Of a stretch of 64,000 nucleotides of DNA, positions 23,218 through 36,400 are shown in pieces. The notes under the pieces are model-generated. The model was given only the letters and a program-made list of their open reading frames with translations, ran no database searches and had not been told where the DNA came from. Origin of the DNA: Prinsepia uniflora (taxonomy: Eukaryota > Streptophyta > Magnoliopsida > Rosales > Rosaceae); assembly GCA_032719365.1 (NCBI GenBank), contig CM064872.1, forward strand, positions 70,310,752-70,374,751, in the 5' to 3' direction. The stretch's first letter is position 1, and each line of letters begins with the position of its first letter. A program made the translations under genes and the position numbers.

Positions 23218-26072
23218 TGACGGGACCCACCCCGATTATCACCCCAATAACCGAGGTGAACCCTGCTCCCGTCTGAAAACCCAAAACGAAAGACCGAAAC
23301 GACCTCACAAAAACCACAATTTACACTATCAGACGAAGGAGAAATTAAAACATCCAAGGGTCAACCGTTATACAGAGTATAGTGCAAAACAAAATAAAAC
23401 AAAACCACACACAGAGTACACGCACAACGGGACACTGAAAACACTCTGGGACGAACTCCGAGATAACACTATGCCTCCGACTCTGACTCAACGTCAACCC
23501 CCGTGCTAGCTCCACGACTTGGAGGGCAATTAAAAACCAGAAAGTGTGAGTGGACCAAAAAGAATAAAAGTTTCAAAAACCATTTCATAACAAAACAAGG
23601 TTTGGCCCTCCATTTTGAAAACATGCATGCATAACCCAATTTCTGAAAACATTTATAAATCACATTATGTTCATCATGGAAACCGCAACAACATAAACAC
23701 AGTATGGTAACGTTATAAAACATTAGCAGTAAAATATAAAATACCAATGTAATCATCCGATCAAACTTGCTGGATCTATCCGAGTCTTTAAACTTCCGAG
23801 TCTTTAAACTCAATCCAGGCCTCAATATAATCCGAGTCTTTAAACTCCCGAGTCTTTAAACTCAATTCGGGTCTTTAAACCCAATCCGGGCCTATCCCCC
23901 GTCAAACAGTATCTGGGTATTTAAACCCAATAACCAGATCCAGCAAATCCAATCCAAAACTATTTGAAAACTTTTCTAAATCCATATCCAAACCCGAATC
24001 CGAAACTACTGGCCCAAAGCCCTTCCGGCATTCAGAACCGTCATTCCGAACCCAAATCCGGAAATCCACTTTTCAACTTTAAAACCAAATTCCGCTTTCC
24101 GAAATCCGATTTCAAAACTGAAAACCCTTAATCACCAAATCATGTCTCAAAATCCATTATAATCATTGAAAACCATTTATCGATTAAAATCCCAAAATCA
24201 CGTTATCAAAATCACAAATCAAGCCTTTCTCGTAAAAGGTGCTGAAAACCGTACTTTCTTGAAAAACGTGCAATAATGTAAAACAGTTATGGCATATTCA
24301 AATAATCATGAAATCACATATAAAACCATAAATCAAGTAATGAAAAGCAGTTATGCATGCTCAATTATAAGGAAGAAGTCCACTCACAGTTACCGGGTAC
24401 GTTACTCGCGTCCCGAACGTCCTGTACGTTCCTCGACCTCCTCGGGGATTCACGATCCTGTCACAAGTCACCAAAGCGAGTCACTAACACATCCACTAAA
24501 GTTCTCCTAATTTTCCCCAATTTTCCCGAACTTCGAACGTAACTAACCGGGACCCTAAACCTTCAACCTCTTAGAACTAACCCGAAACAACGTCCGATCG
24601 TCTCGGAACTAGTCCCAAAAGATTCGTTACAACAATTAGACCAAAAAATTAGTTGGACGTTTCCCCAGAAACCACCGCACGTGCCCCACGCGCCGCTCGA
24701 AGTGGCTGCGCGTGGGCCTCACGCGCCTGCACAGAACACTGTTCATCTCCTACCTCGAGACCGTGCACTATTCTGGACCGGCTTGGCCGGTTCTCCGCCG
24801 TCCGTCCAACATTTTCCTTTCTTTTTCCACCATTCTCTTCATTCTAAACCAAGCAATCCATTCCCCTCAACCAAACACGTCAACACGGCCTCAATCTCAT
24901 CCTCCCAACTCGAAACAAAAACCACCTGTAAACCCCTTTTCTTGCTCCCGGCCAACCGTCTACTCCTCCGTCACCGCTTCGAATCCTAGGGCTCTCTAGG
25001 AACCTACTGAACACATTAGACCTCACCAGACACCTCGACTCGTTCTCAAAAGCCACAACTTACATTTTTAATCAAACTGGAAAAATAGAGTAAGCAAAGG
25101 GAATCCAGAAATTACCTGTGCTCAGGCAGCCACCGTGAGCTCCACCGTGCCTACTCGACTCCCTAAGTCCTCCTACGTCCTTTGAATACCACCAGCCACC
25201 TCAAGTGCTCAAGCACGGTAGCACCACCACCAAACTCCCTCTCTGTTTTCCCCTAAGAACTCACACCCTCCTCATACACAACCACTTAATTCTCAATCCT
25301 CTCAACCCAGTCCCTGCACTCTCAGCCTCCCTCTGATCACACTCACCAGTTCGCAAAGCCTCACACACCCAGCCGTCGATCGATTTCCTCCCAACACGCA
25401 GTCTCTGTTTTTCTCCCTCGTGCACGACTACACAATCACACACGACCACATTAAAACACACTGTGCAATTGTGTAGAAGCCACTAGACCACCACCACGTG
25501 TCCACAATCCCATGGTCCCTCTCAAAAATATCCAATTAGCACTGTACACTTGGCCTTATCAGATTGGCTCATTTCCCAAAGCACAAAAAGACCAAAATGC
25601 CCCCTCTTGTTCAATTTTACGGTTTTACCCCTCACGTTCTAGACCCGTATCTCGCTCGTCCGACGTCCGATGAAAGCATGCCGCCTGTCGTTGAACTCAG
25701 GACGACGAGATCTACCTAACGGTCCTCGGTCTACGCGTAAAAACCCGATCGTACACAAAGTCAACTTTTCCCCCTATTTTTAACCAAAATTACGGTAATG
25801 CCCCCAATCTTCCGAACATCATAACTTCCTCCTCGGATGTCGAAATCTGGCATGCCATCTGTCTACGGACTCGTGACGTCCCAAACTACCTCACAGTCAT
25901 CGGTCGATGTCCAAGTGATTGCCCGAACTCAATGTCAGCAATTTGCTCAAACTAGGGGCAAAACCGTCATTTTACGCCCAAAGTCCCACAGTAACCAACT
26001 AACTACCGATTAACTCAGTTAATCCACTGCTAATCACCTCACTAATCCTAACTTTCGGGATGGGTCCTTACA
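23218..26072 (-). repeat. 5' LTR of element C
   Basis: It runs from TGACGGGACCCACCCC to GGGTCCTTACA on the plus strand and is about 2.86 kb. It is collinear with the 3' LTR and free of insertions. Cassette arms are 23546-23555 and 24378-24387, with CCGAGTCTTTAAACTC palindromes at about 23778-23935. The U5 motif complementary to the gag start is at 23468-23478. The GC hairpin is near 24706. Confidence 0.9.
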
Positions 26073-26077
26073 CTGGG

Positions 26078-26232
26078 TAGCACGCGTAGCTTTGGAACCA
26101 TGTCGGTATTGATTGTGACATCAGGGATGTTAGGCATCAGGGATGTCGAGCATTGATTTTGGGCTAAGTTCCCACATTATTGGTTTTGGGCTAAGTTCCC
26201 ACATGATTGGTTTTGGGCTGAGTTCCCACACA
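26078..26232 (+). mobile_element. LTR b, right surviving piece
   Basis: It continues the LTR text broken at 6718 and contains three repeats of TTTTGGGCT(G/A)AGTTCCCACA, each with a short GGG...CCC palindrome. It stops at 26232 where LTR I begins; the rest of LTR b is absent from the window. Confidence 0.65.
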
Positions 26233-27886
26233 TGTAACGACCCATCCCTGATTGTAGGGATTAATTAAGAATTAATTATGGTTTAACATGACTAATTGGA
26301 AATTAGTCTAGGATTATCGAGCGTTCAGTGTGAAATTATGATTTTGCTCCTAAATAAGGGAAAAAAGTTGACTTTTGACCCGAGAGGTTCGATGCCCGAA
26401 GGGTTAGGATCGTTACGAAGATTGGGTCAATACGAGTCTGTAGACAGGCGGCACGTCAAAATCGAACGTTCGACGGGAAAGTTAAGGTTCACGGATGTTC
26501 CGAGGAACTATTGCACGAATTACGAGACGAGTGGACTTTTGTTCTCAGTAGGCCCAGATATTTTGAAACATGCCCAATGGATGAGTAACAAGTGTCACCC
26601 ATCCATTGCTCCCATTACATAGATATATGCACCCACCCTTTTCACCCCCATTTGTTCATTCGATTATACCAGCCTAAAACCTCATCGAACCACCACCTCA
26701 ATCCCTTCCCTCACCTGGTTTTGATCTGAGAAAGAGATAGAGAGTGGCTGAGGAGCTAGGACGAGATGAGAGGTTGGACTGCGACGCCGTGGACGACGGA
26801 TGAGTCGAGGGAAGCAGGTAAACCCGAAACCCGGTTATGTTCAAAATCTCAATTTCGTGTTTTGGACGTAAGGGGTGTTTTCTATTGAGTGGGGTATGTT
26901 CAGAGGGTTAGTAGGATTGTTTAGAAGTGTTTTTGGGCGGTGGATGGTGGTTGAGCAGCCCAGGCCAGAGGTTGGAAAATTGGACCGTGAAGGGCAAAAT
27001 CGAACCAATAGGTTCTAGATGGTTTTTAACCATCGGACTTGGAGTCCATTTGATTTAATGAGAAATCGGGCTGGAGGCCCATTTGAGTTATATGATCGGG
27101 TCGGGGGCCCGTTGGTTTACGAATTTGGGCATGAGGCCCAGTTATGGTTTATAATGTGATTTCGGGTCGGGCACCCCAAATGGATTTGGATTTACGATGG
27201 TTTTATGGAAAACCCGGGCATAGCCATTTGAACAGTTTTGAGATGATTTATGAAACGGTTTTATGTATACCATCCTTACAAGCGGTTGCCCTCCAAACGT
27301 CTCGTAGTATCCTAGAATAGCGGGTTGTCTCCTCCAGACATCTCGCAGTATCCCAGAGTAGTCTTTGGGCATTGCTTGTGAGGGGTCATTGCACGAAGCG
27401 ACCGGTTCATATAGTGACTCAGGAGTAGGATTGCTAGAGGTTAAAACCTCCCCCCTAAGCAGGGACATTGACTTGGGTGGACCCTGGGGAGACTTAGGAA
27501 TTGAGATCCCGGGTAGCACGCGTAGCTTGGAACCGTGACAATGGTATTAGTTGTGACATCTAGGATGCCAGGCATCAGGGATGCCGATGATTGGTTTTGG
27601 ACTGAGACCCATGTGTATTGTTTTGGGATGAGACCCACTTATATTTGATTTGGGCTGAGACCCATGTGATTTAATTTGGGCGGAGTCCCTACGGATTTGG
27701 TTTTGGGCTGAGTTCCCACTTGATTGGTTTTGGGCTGAGTTCCCATATACTTGGTTTACTGATTTGGTTTTGCGCTGAGTTCCCATATGGTTTGATTTAC
27801 TGTTTTGGGCGGAGTCCCACATGATTGGTTTTCGATAACTGGTTTTCGAATGCATGCATACTTTTTAGTGAGGGGCATAAATGTCT
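26233..27886 (+). mobile_element. LTR I, partial
   Basis: It opens with TGTAACGACCCATCCC (left flank ACACA). It holds the usual first part, a donor-like CAG/GTAAAC near 26818, then jumps near 27000 to the GGGCC...GGCCC palindrome array (27007-27170), so the middle with the GC hairpin and left cassette arm is deleted. Copies of TTTGGGCTGAGTTCCCA follow to 27840. It ends where element A begins; its right end is missing. Confidence 0.7.
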
Positions 27887-30488
27887 TGACAGGACCCGTC
27901 CCAATCCCACTGGGACCACCCGGGGACGTGCCCCGCTCCCGTCTGACAATGACTCTAAACATACCAAAATTACCCTTAAATAAAAACCGAAGACTTAAAT
28001 AGATAGATAGCGTACAACCACAGTGTTTAAAGCGATACTGTCAGACAAGGGAAAGTAAAATACAACACGTGAGCACAATAGTCAGAGTACATTTATTCGG
28101 TGCTCAACCTACCCACAAGTGGGTGTACAGGTGCACAGCTAGGCAAACTAAACCTCTGCCTCCTCCGTCGGGTCCTCCTCCTCTATTTCCGTGTCAGGGT
28201 CTGGAGGGGTCAGTAAAACAAGGGTGAGTGGGCCAAAAATAACAGTTTAGAAATCAATTTAATAATAAAATAATCATAAGGTTTTACCCCTCCGTTTTCC
28301 AAATCTTGCATGCAGTGAAAATATAATATTATAATGAAATCATAACAAATAAACCACAATAATAATCGAAAGGTGAAACTAACATATCAGTGCACTGTAA
28401 AACCCAACCCAAATGATGTCACGGTTCTAAGGCTACGCGTTGCCACTCAAGGTCTCACACCCGAGACTCTCTAGGTACATCAGCTCCCGGTATCCCGGTC
28501 ATTGCCCGAGGTATACGAACATGCCTTCCTGAGAGTAAGCAGCCCAACGGGGGTCAACTCCACTCAGTCAGAGCCCCGTGACTACTCCAGGGTCCACCCA
28601 GGCCAACGACCCTCCCTGGAGGAGACAATATACACAGGTAGGAAAGTACAGTACAATAACAGTATAGTTTACCCTATGTCCCCCGGACATCCCAAACAAA
28701 ATCCACATATAATCCAGACGGGTCTCATGCCCAAACATTGTAATAACATATATAAACAGTTCATAAGACTCATCGAAATCATAAGTGGAAATAGTAAAAC
28801 AGTTTATGCATGCAAGCCTTTTATAAATCAAACAGCCCACTCACACTCGGTCCTTGCTGCTCAACGATCTCTAAAACCTGTATTTTTATACCTGAGGGTT
28901 ACTTAAGGACCCTATAACATCAATACCAAGACCCTAGAACAGATCCGCCTCAAAATCGCATCCCGGGCACTATTCCCGGTGCTTCAAACCCCATTTTGAC
29001 TAATATAACGATCTCCGATCGACACGAAACCACCTCCATTGGATCCGTATCGTCGAAACCTTGAAAATGGTACCGGCCCCACCAAAATCACTGTTCACAC
29101 GCGCCCCCACGCGCCTGGTCAACGCGTGGGTCAACGCTGCTACAGTAGCATGACGTCATCACTGACACTTGTCAGGTGACACGTGGCATGTTCTGATTGG
29201 TCCCTGGTCTGACAACATCTGACAGGATGACGTCATCATGACGTCAGAAGTGACGTCAGCATGATGACATCATCATGCTACAGTACCGGGTCATACCCGT
29301 TTGACTGGAACCGGGTCGCCGTCGACCCACGGCTTGACCCGATTCCACCGTACGATTCCGGCCACCATTTTCGACAGGGTTCATCCCTATAGGGTCGTCT
29401 AGGTCTGTTCTATGGTTCTACAACCTCAAAATAGAAAGAAAACGGGAAGAAACTCACCAGTCCGTCACTGAAACTCACGGCCAAAGTTCGATCGTCGTCT
29501 CCGTCGATCCACGCTGTCTCAGTCGTCCAACCTGGTCCCAAACAGCTCGTCTCTCACCCTAGGACAATTCTATCACCAAACAGTTGATTTCCTAGCATCA
29601 AAATAGGTTGGTTTGAAACAGGGAAGAAAAACGGGGCTTTCGGGTTTTCGACCTTACCGCCGCCGTGTCGCCGCAGCAGGCTTCGCCGTCGTCCAGTTAC
29701 GCTCCTGGGGGTCCTCACGGTGCAGACTGGAGCTTCCCCTGCGTCGAGGTGGTGTGGCTGTCACGGTTTGCTTCTTGTACCCGATTCCTCTGTGTTTCGC
29801 GTCTGAGTTTGCACGGGGTTTTCAGACGGGGAAAACGGGCCGGTGGTCGCCGGTGATGCACGGTGATGATGAGTAGATGATGGTGGTGCTGCTGGTGGTT
29901 GGCTGGTGCGATGAGGGTGGCTGGTTCGATCGCCTGGGTTGAGAGAAAATGGAAGAAGATGCACGGGTTGAGTTAGGCAGAGTGTTTGTGTGTGTTTGAG
30001 AGAAAACAGGGAGGTGAGATCGTGCATGAAGCAGAAAAAGCAGAGGAAATAGAAGGCTAGGATGCATTTGGGCAGAAGATCCAACGGCTGGGCTCAAATG
30101 GAGGGAAAAATAAATGAATATAAAATGAAGGAATAGTGTAATGTTGCTTTATTGGAATAGTATGGGCTTGGATGGGTGACACTTGTCACCAATCCACTGG
30201 TTTGATTTAAATATTAGTTGGCACGGATTCCCATAATAAATTATTATTTTATTCCGTTGTTCTCGGTTCGTAAATTCCGCTAAAACGCTTCCTTGACCAT
30301 AACTTCTTCATACGAACTCCGATTTCGGCGTGCCGCCTGTCTACGGATTCGTGACGTCCCGACCTACGTCATAGTCATGGGTCAAAGTCCAAATTGTTTC
30401 CGGGGTCAAAAGTCAAATTTTCCCCCCTTTAGGGGCAAAATAGTCTTTTTACATTAAAATACTATTATTCTCGGTTCGGGTCGTTACA
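27887..30488 (-). repeat. 3' LTR of element A
   Basis: It runs from TGACAGGACCCGTCCC to GGGTCGTTACA, 2.6 kb. The adjoining polypurine tract identifies it as the 3' LTR. The cassette arms differ from all others in a paired way: GTGAGTGGGC at 28224-28233 and GCCCACTCAC at 28835-28844. Five ACGT cores, four as TGACGTCA-type, lie at 29152-29255, a shorter version of the array in LTR D. The left flank TGTCT would be the target duplication; its partner is lost. Confidence 0.85.
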
Positions 30489-30525
30489 ACCTACCCACCT
30501 TACAGAAATTTCGTCCTCGAAATTT
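30489..30525 (-). promoter_or_regulatory. Polypurine region and hairpin of element A
   Basis: On the minus strand GTAAGGTGGGTAGG precedes the LTR. The perfect inverted repeat AAATTTCG-AGGA-CGAAATTT is at 30506-30525. Relative to element C its outermost pair has changed from G-C to A-T on both sides. Confidence 0.7.
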
Positions 30526-32060
30526 ACCCAAACAAGTGTGGGTACTGCCCTCTCATCAATTCCTCGGGTTCCCATGTCGCTTCCTCCACCTCGTGGTTCC
30601 GCCATAGCACCTTAACCAAAGAAATCGTCTTGTTCCTTAAGACCTTTTCCTTCCTATCCAGAATCTGCACTGGCCGTTCCTCGAAACTCAAATCTGTCAT
30701 CAGTTCCAGTGGTTACTCTGGCAGTGCATGAGAGTCATCCCGAAGATACTTCCGTAGCATCGATACATGAAATACGTCATGTACTCGGGAAAGCTCCGAA
30801 GGTAGTGCTAAACGATAAGCCACTGGACCAATCATCTCGACAATCTCATATGGCCCGATATAACGAGGACTCAATCTCCCACGCCGTCCAAATCGGAGAA
30901 TTCCTTTCCACGGCGATAGCTTTAAAAAGACAAAGTCACCAACCTCGAACTCCAAATCTCGGATCCGCCGATCCGCATAGCTTTTTTGACGATCCTAGGC
31001 CGCCTTCAATCTTTCCCAAATAACCCGAACTGTCTCCTGGGTCATATCCATCAGATCTGGCAACACTGCGGTTCTTTCTCCGATCTCCATCCAGCATACC
31101 GGTGTTCTGCACTGTCGACCATACAGTGCCTCATAGGGTGCCATCCCTATACTCGCTTGGTAGCTGTTATTGTAGGCAAACTCCATCAATGGCAATCGAT
31201 CAGCCCACGAATCCTGGAATTGCAACACACAGGCTCTCATCATGTCCTCGAGAGTTTGTATTGTCCTTTCAGATTGTCCGTCGGTCTGTGGGTGGAATGC
31301 CGTACTGAAGTGCAATTTCGTACCCAAAGTAGTCTGTAGACTCCTTCAAAACCTGGATGTGAAACGCGGATCCCGATCCGACACGATCGACTCTGGGGTA
31401 CCGTGTAGTTGGATGATCTCATTAATGAATAGCTGGGCCAAACGGTTGAGCTTGTACGTCTCACGTACAGGCAGAAAATGCTCTGATTTAGTCAACCGGT
31501 CCACTATTACCCAGACCCCATCAACTTCACTCCTTGTCTTCGGTAACTTGAAGACAAATTCCATTGTAATATGATCCCACTTCCATTGTGGAATTGGAAG
31601 TGGCTGCATAGCCCCATACGGACGCTGCCGTTCTGCCTTGACCTGCTGACAGATCAAACATTTGCTGACAAACTCAGCTATCTCCCTCTTCATCCCTGGC
31701 CACCAATAATAGTCCCGGAGGGTACGGTACATCTTCGTCCCTCCTGGATGCATAGCATAAGCCGAACTGTGGGCCTCGTCTAAAATCTCTCTCCTCAACT
31801 CTGGTACCGCAGGTACACACAATCTCCCAAGCTTTACTAATGCTTCATCGCCCCTGACGGAGAAATCTTGTCTCTGTCCGGATTCAACCTCGTTCCTGTA
31901 GTCACAGAGTATCTGGTCCTGTAGTTGAGCCTCGATGATCCTGTCGACCAACACGGGTCGTACATGAAAACTAGCCAACAAGGCTCCCTGATCGTCCATC
32001 CCTAACATAATTCCGCTCTTCCGAAGTTCCACTAGCAAAGGAAGATACACCAACCTCAAG
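30524..32060 (-). pseudogene. Element A pol fragment: end of RNase H spacer, integrase and chromodomain
   Basis: Integrase inserts the DNA copy and the chromodomain tethers it to heterochromatin. Reading from 32060, similarity to element B starts at LPLLVELR. The zinc-binding CLICQQVKAERQRPYGAM is present. The first catalytic Asp is replaced (TMEFVFKLP, against TMDFVFKLP in B); the second (IVSDRDPRF) and the Glu (GQSERT) remain. Three stops interrupt an otherwise continuous frame: TGA at 31346-31348, TAG at 30995-30997 and TAA at 30713-30715. The GPYE motif and a chromodomain ending EEATWEPEELMRGQYPHLF close the frame at 30524. Everything upstream is gone, because at 32061 the sequence jumps into the LTR of element B. 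It is inactive. Confidence 0.92.
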
Positions 32061-33399
32061 TGGCCGGAATCCTCCCCACGCGCCTCCACGCGCCGCCCTA
32101 AGTGGCTGCGCGTGGGCATCACGCGCCTGCTACAGTGCTCCTCCTACCTCGAGCCACCCGGTTCAACACAGTTGAACCGGCGTGACCGGTTCTCCGCCGT
32201 TCATCCATAAATTCCGTCCAAATCAATCCCAATAGCTTCGTCCCATCCTAAGCAAGCTAACCCTGTCATAAGATCGAAGAATCACGGCCCAAAACCTCAC
32301 GACTCTCCTTCGAAAAACTGAGCCCGTGGCCCCTGTTTTGGCCGCCGGCCGCCCAGGTCCTCCCCCGGCACGGCACCACAACCACACGACTCCTGGGACC
32401 TCCAGGAGTCTCACCCTGGCTTCCAAATCCCTCGACTCTAAGCCCAACTCCACGACTTTCGATTTGAAATTCACGGGAAAAACAGAGGAAAGAGTCTTAC
32501 CCTTCGATTCAGTCTCCGCCGTGAGCACCGCCGCGTACCACGGTGCTTGTTGGGTTCCCCGTAACCTCCTGAGCCTCCTATTGGCTTGAATCGATCCACC
32601 ACACGGCACAACAACCGCCACCGTCCACCGTCTCTCTCTGTTTTCTCCAAAATCCAGCCGTCCACCGTTTAGCCTTCGTGCACGGTTGCAGCTCCAAATC
32701 GTGGTCAATAGCTCACCCTCGTCTCTCTTTCACTTTCACCAGTCATCAACTCCCCCAACTTTGCACGAAATCGATCGAAGTCTCTCCAATTTTCCTCTCT
32801 GTTTTCTAAGTGTTCAAACGGGTGCACGGTTTGAACGTGCACAATGTGTGGCCGTGCACACTTAAGCTTTCCCTAGAACCCTCTAGCTTCTGCCCACGTG
32901 TCCATCATCCATTGGCTCAGCACAAAAATATCCCAGCCCACTTCTGCCACTTGTCCTGATCTGATTGGGCTGAATGTACAAATTACTATTTTGTCCTCAC
33001 GTTTCCTAGACCCATAACTACTTCATCCGACGTCCGATGACAGCGTGCCGCCTGTCGTTGTACTCAGGACGTCGAGACCTATCTAACGGTCCTCGGTCTA
33101 CGTGAAAATCACAAGTTCACCTAAAAGTCAACATTTTCCTCATTTAGTCAAATTTACGGTAACGCCCTCAATCTTCCGAACGTCATAACTTTCTCTCCGA
33201 TTGTCCGAATCGAACCTGCCGCCTGTCTACGGACTCGTGACGGCCTAAACTACGTCACGGTCAAGGGTCAACACTCATCCAACTGGTAAATCAAAAAGTC
33301 AACTTTTAGCCTACTATTCACAAGGGCAAAATCGTCCTTTATATACAAAAATTTTACAAAATTACATTTATACCCTTCCCGAAGGTACGGGTTGTTACA
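32061..33399 (-). repeat. 3' LTR of element B, first half only
   Basis: The part nearest pol is kept, from the TGTAACAACCCGTACC terminus (minus strand) to TTCCGGCCA. The R/U5 half, with the cassette and the CCTGACA end, is missing; element A pol is joined instead. It matches 39353-40629 in the 5' LTR. Confidence 0.92.
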
Positions 33400-33436
33400 A
33401 TCTACCCCCCTAAAAAGAATTCCGTCCCCGAAATTC
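33400..33436 (-). promoter_or_regulatory. Polypurine tract and hairpin of element B
   Basis: AGGGGGGTAGAT on the minus strand abuts the LTR. GAATTTCG-GGGA-CGGAATTC at 33417-33436 forms the hairpin, with one T-G wobble. Confidence 0.8.
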
Positions 33437-36400
33437 AGTGAAACAAATAAGGGTACTGCTCACGCATCAAGGCCTCGGGTTCCCAATTTGCTTCTTCCAC
33501 CTGATGATTTCTCCACAATACCTTCACTAAGGGAACCGTCTTCCTCCGTAAGAGCTTATCCTTCCGATCCAAAATCGCTACTGGCTGCTCTTCAAAGCTC
33601 AAGTCTTCCCTAAATTCAACATGTTGTGCTTCCAGAACATGCGAATCATCCCGTATATACTTCCGAAGCATAGAAACATGGAAGACATTATGCACCTTTT
33701 CCAGGTCTGCTGGTAAGGCCAATCGATAAGCAACAGGACCAATCCGTTCTAAAATCTCATAAGGTCCAATGTAACGAGGACTCAGCTTTCCGCGTCTGCC
33801 AAACCGTACGATTCCCTTCCAAGGAGATAACTTCAAGAAAACCCAGTCTCCTACTGCAAACCCCAAATCTCTGATCCTACGGTTGGCGTAGATCTTCTGT
33901 CGGTCCTGAGCTGCCTTCAATCGATCCCTGATCAGGGCCACTTTTTCTTGTGTAAGATCTACCAGTTCAGAAGTAGTCAATCTCCTCTCACCAACCTCAG
34001 TCCAACACAATGGAGTCCGACACTGTCGCCCATATAACGCCTCATAAGGAGCCATCCCAATGCTCTCCTGATAACTGTTATTATAGGCGAACTCCATCAA
34101 AGGCAAATGTGATTCCCAAGTACCCTGAAACTGCAAAACACAAGCTCGCATCATGTCCTCGAGAATCGGAATAGTCCGCTCAGACTGTCCATCGGTCTGA
34201 GGATGGAATACAGTACTAAAATGCAACTTTGTCCCAAAAGCTTCTTGTAAGCTCTGCCAAAATCGGGAAGTAAATCTCGGATCTCTGTCAGATACTATCG
34301 ACTCTGGAGTCCCATGCAGCCGAATAATCTCATCTATAAACAACTGTGCAAACTGCGTCAACCTGAAGTTCTCCCGTACTGGCAAGAAATGAGCAGACTT
34401 CGTAAGTCTATCCACGATCACCCACACACCATCATGCCCCTTGGGTGTTCTGGGAAGCTTGAATACAAAATCCATCGTCAGGTGATCCCATTTCCACTCG
34501 GGAATCGGTAAAGGTTGCATTGCTCCATAGGGTCTCTGCCGCTCAGCTTTCACCTGTTGACAAATCAGGCATCTACTGACATACTCTGCAATCTCACGTT
34601 TCATCCCTGACCACCAGTAATGCTCTCGAAGTGTACGATACATCTTGGTCCCACCAGGATGCATCGCATAAGCTGAATAATGAGCCTCATCCAAGATCAC
34701 TTTCTTCAAGACTTCATCCTCAGGTACACACAATCGTCCATCCTTAACCAAAGCTCCATCCTCGCGAATCTCAAAGTCCTGTCTCTCTCCAGCCTCGACC
34801 TCAATACGTATGATGCCCAAAATAGGGTCCTCGAACTGAGCACCAATAACCTGATCAATCAAAACAGGTCACACGTGGAAACTCGCTAGGAGTGCTCCCC
34901 GATCATCCACAGTCAACTCTACTCCCAGCCTGCGGAGCTCAACCAACAAAGGTAATAGTACCGTCCTCAAATGCGACAAGGTACTAGCTGACTTCCTGCT
35001 CAAAGCATCGGCTACCACATTAGCCTTCCCTGGATGATACTCAATAGTGCAGTCGTAGTCCTTAAGCAACTCCAACCATCGGCGCTGTCTCAGATTCAAT
35101 TCCTTCTGAGTGAACAAATACTTCAAACTCTTGTGATCAGTAAAAATCCTGCACCTCTCACCGTACAAGTAATGCCGCCAAATCTTCAGTGCATGAACCA
35201 CCACCGCCAATTCCAAGTCATGTGTAGGATAGTTCATCTCATGGGGTTTCAACTGCCGGGAAGCATAAGCAATCACTTTCCCGTGCTGCATCAAGACACA
35301 ACCCAAACCTTGTAAAGAAGCGTCACTGTACACCTCGAACTCCCCACTGTCGTCTGGAAGGGCCAACACAGGAGCAGATGTCAACCGCCTTTTAAGCTCC
35401 TGGAAACTCTGTTCACATTCCTCATCCCAATCAAATCGAACTCCCTTCCGAGTCAACCTCGTCAACGGTGCTGCAAGAATAGAAAAACCCTCAATGAAAC
35501 GCCGATAATAACCTGCTAAACCCAGAAAACTCCTGATCTCTGTCACCGTCTTGGGCTGTTCCCAATTTGCTACCGCCTCAACCTTCTGAGGATCCACTCT
35601 GATGCCCTCGGTCGAAATCACATGGCCTAAGAATCCAACACTGGTCAACCAAAACTGGCACTTACTCAACTTCGCATACAACTGATGCTCTCTCAACGTC
35701 TCAAGCACTATCCTCAGATGTTTCTCGTGCGCCTTTGCACTCTTCGAATACACCAAAATATCATCAATGAAGACAATCACAAAACGATCCAAATACGACC
35801 GGAACACTCGGTTCATAAGATCAATAAAAGCTGCTGGGGAATTAGTCAATCCGAACGGCATCACGACAAACTCGTAGTGACCGTACCTGGTCCGAAAGGC
35901 TGTTTTCGGTACATCCTCATCTTTAACCCTTAACTGATGGTAGCCGGAGCGAAGATCAAGCTTCGAAAAATATTGTGCTCCCTTTAAATGGTCAAACAAA
36001 TCATCAATCCGGGGTAAAGGATACTTATTCCGAATGGTTACCTTATTCAACTGTCTATAGTCAACACACAATCTCAACCCTCCGTCCTTCTTTTTCACAA
36101 ACAGTACCGGCGCTCCCCAAGGTGACATGCTCGGTCGAATGAATCCTATATCGACCAACTCTTGTAACTGGGCCTTAAGTTCCCTCAATTCTGCAGGTGC
36201 CATGCGATAAGGAGTCCGTGAAATAGGCTGTGTACCTGGTAAAAGATCAATCGTGAACTCGATCTCTCGCTGAGGTGGTAATCCTGGCAACTCCTCGGGA
36301 AAAACATCGGGAAATTCCCACACCACTGATATATCCTCCGCCCTCACTGGCGAAGCACGAGTATCCACCACATGGGCTATGTAACCCTGACACCCCTTAC

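Larger units (their letters stand above)
6719..26072 (-). mobile_element. Element C: complete Tekay-like LTR retrotransposon lacking pol, with four solo LTRs nested in it
   Basis: The outer ends are TGATAGGACCC at 6719 and ...CCTTACA at 26072, flanked on both sides by CTGGG (6714-6718, 26073-26077), a perfect 5-bp target duplication. On the minus strand the order is 5' LTR (23218-26072), primer site, gag, polypurine tract, 3' LTR (6719-12639). Removing nested LTRs S, E(F) and D leaves about 1.8 kb of interior, enough for gag and the start of protease only. It is thus a deletion derivative that needed pol in trans. It sits in LTR b. Confidence 0.9.

Noticed and set aside
26296..26622. A 108-codon frame at the start of LTR I
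   Set aside because: Other LTR copies lack it and it has no recognisable domain.
32223..32708. Open frames of 90-160 codons within the LTRs (also 39549-39938, 11220-11567, 24681-24999)
   Set aside because: They lie in non-coding LTR sequence, overlap on both strands, differ by frame between copies and show no known domain.
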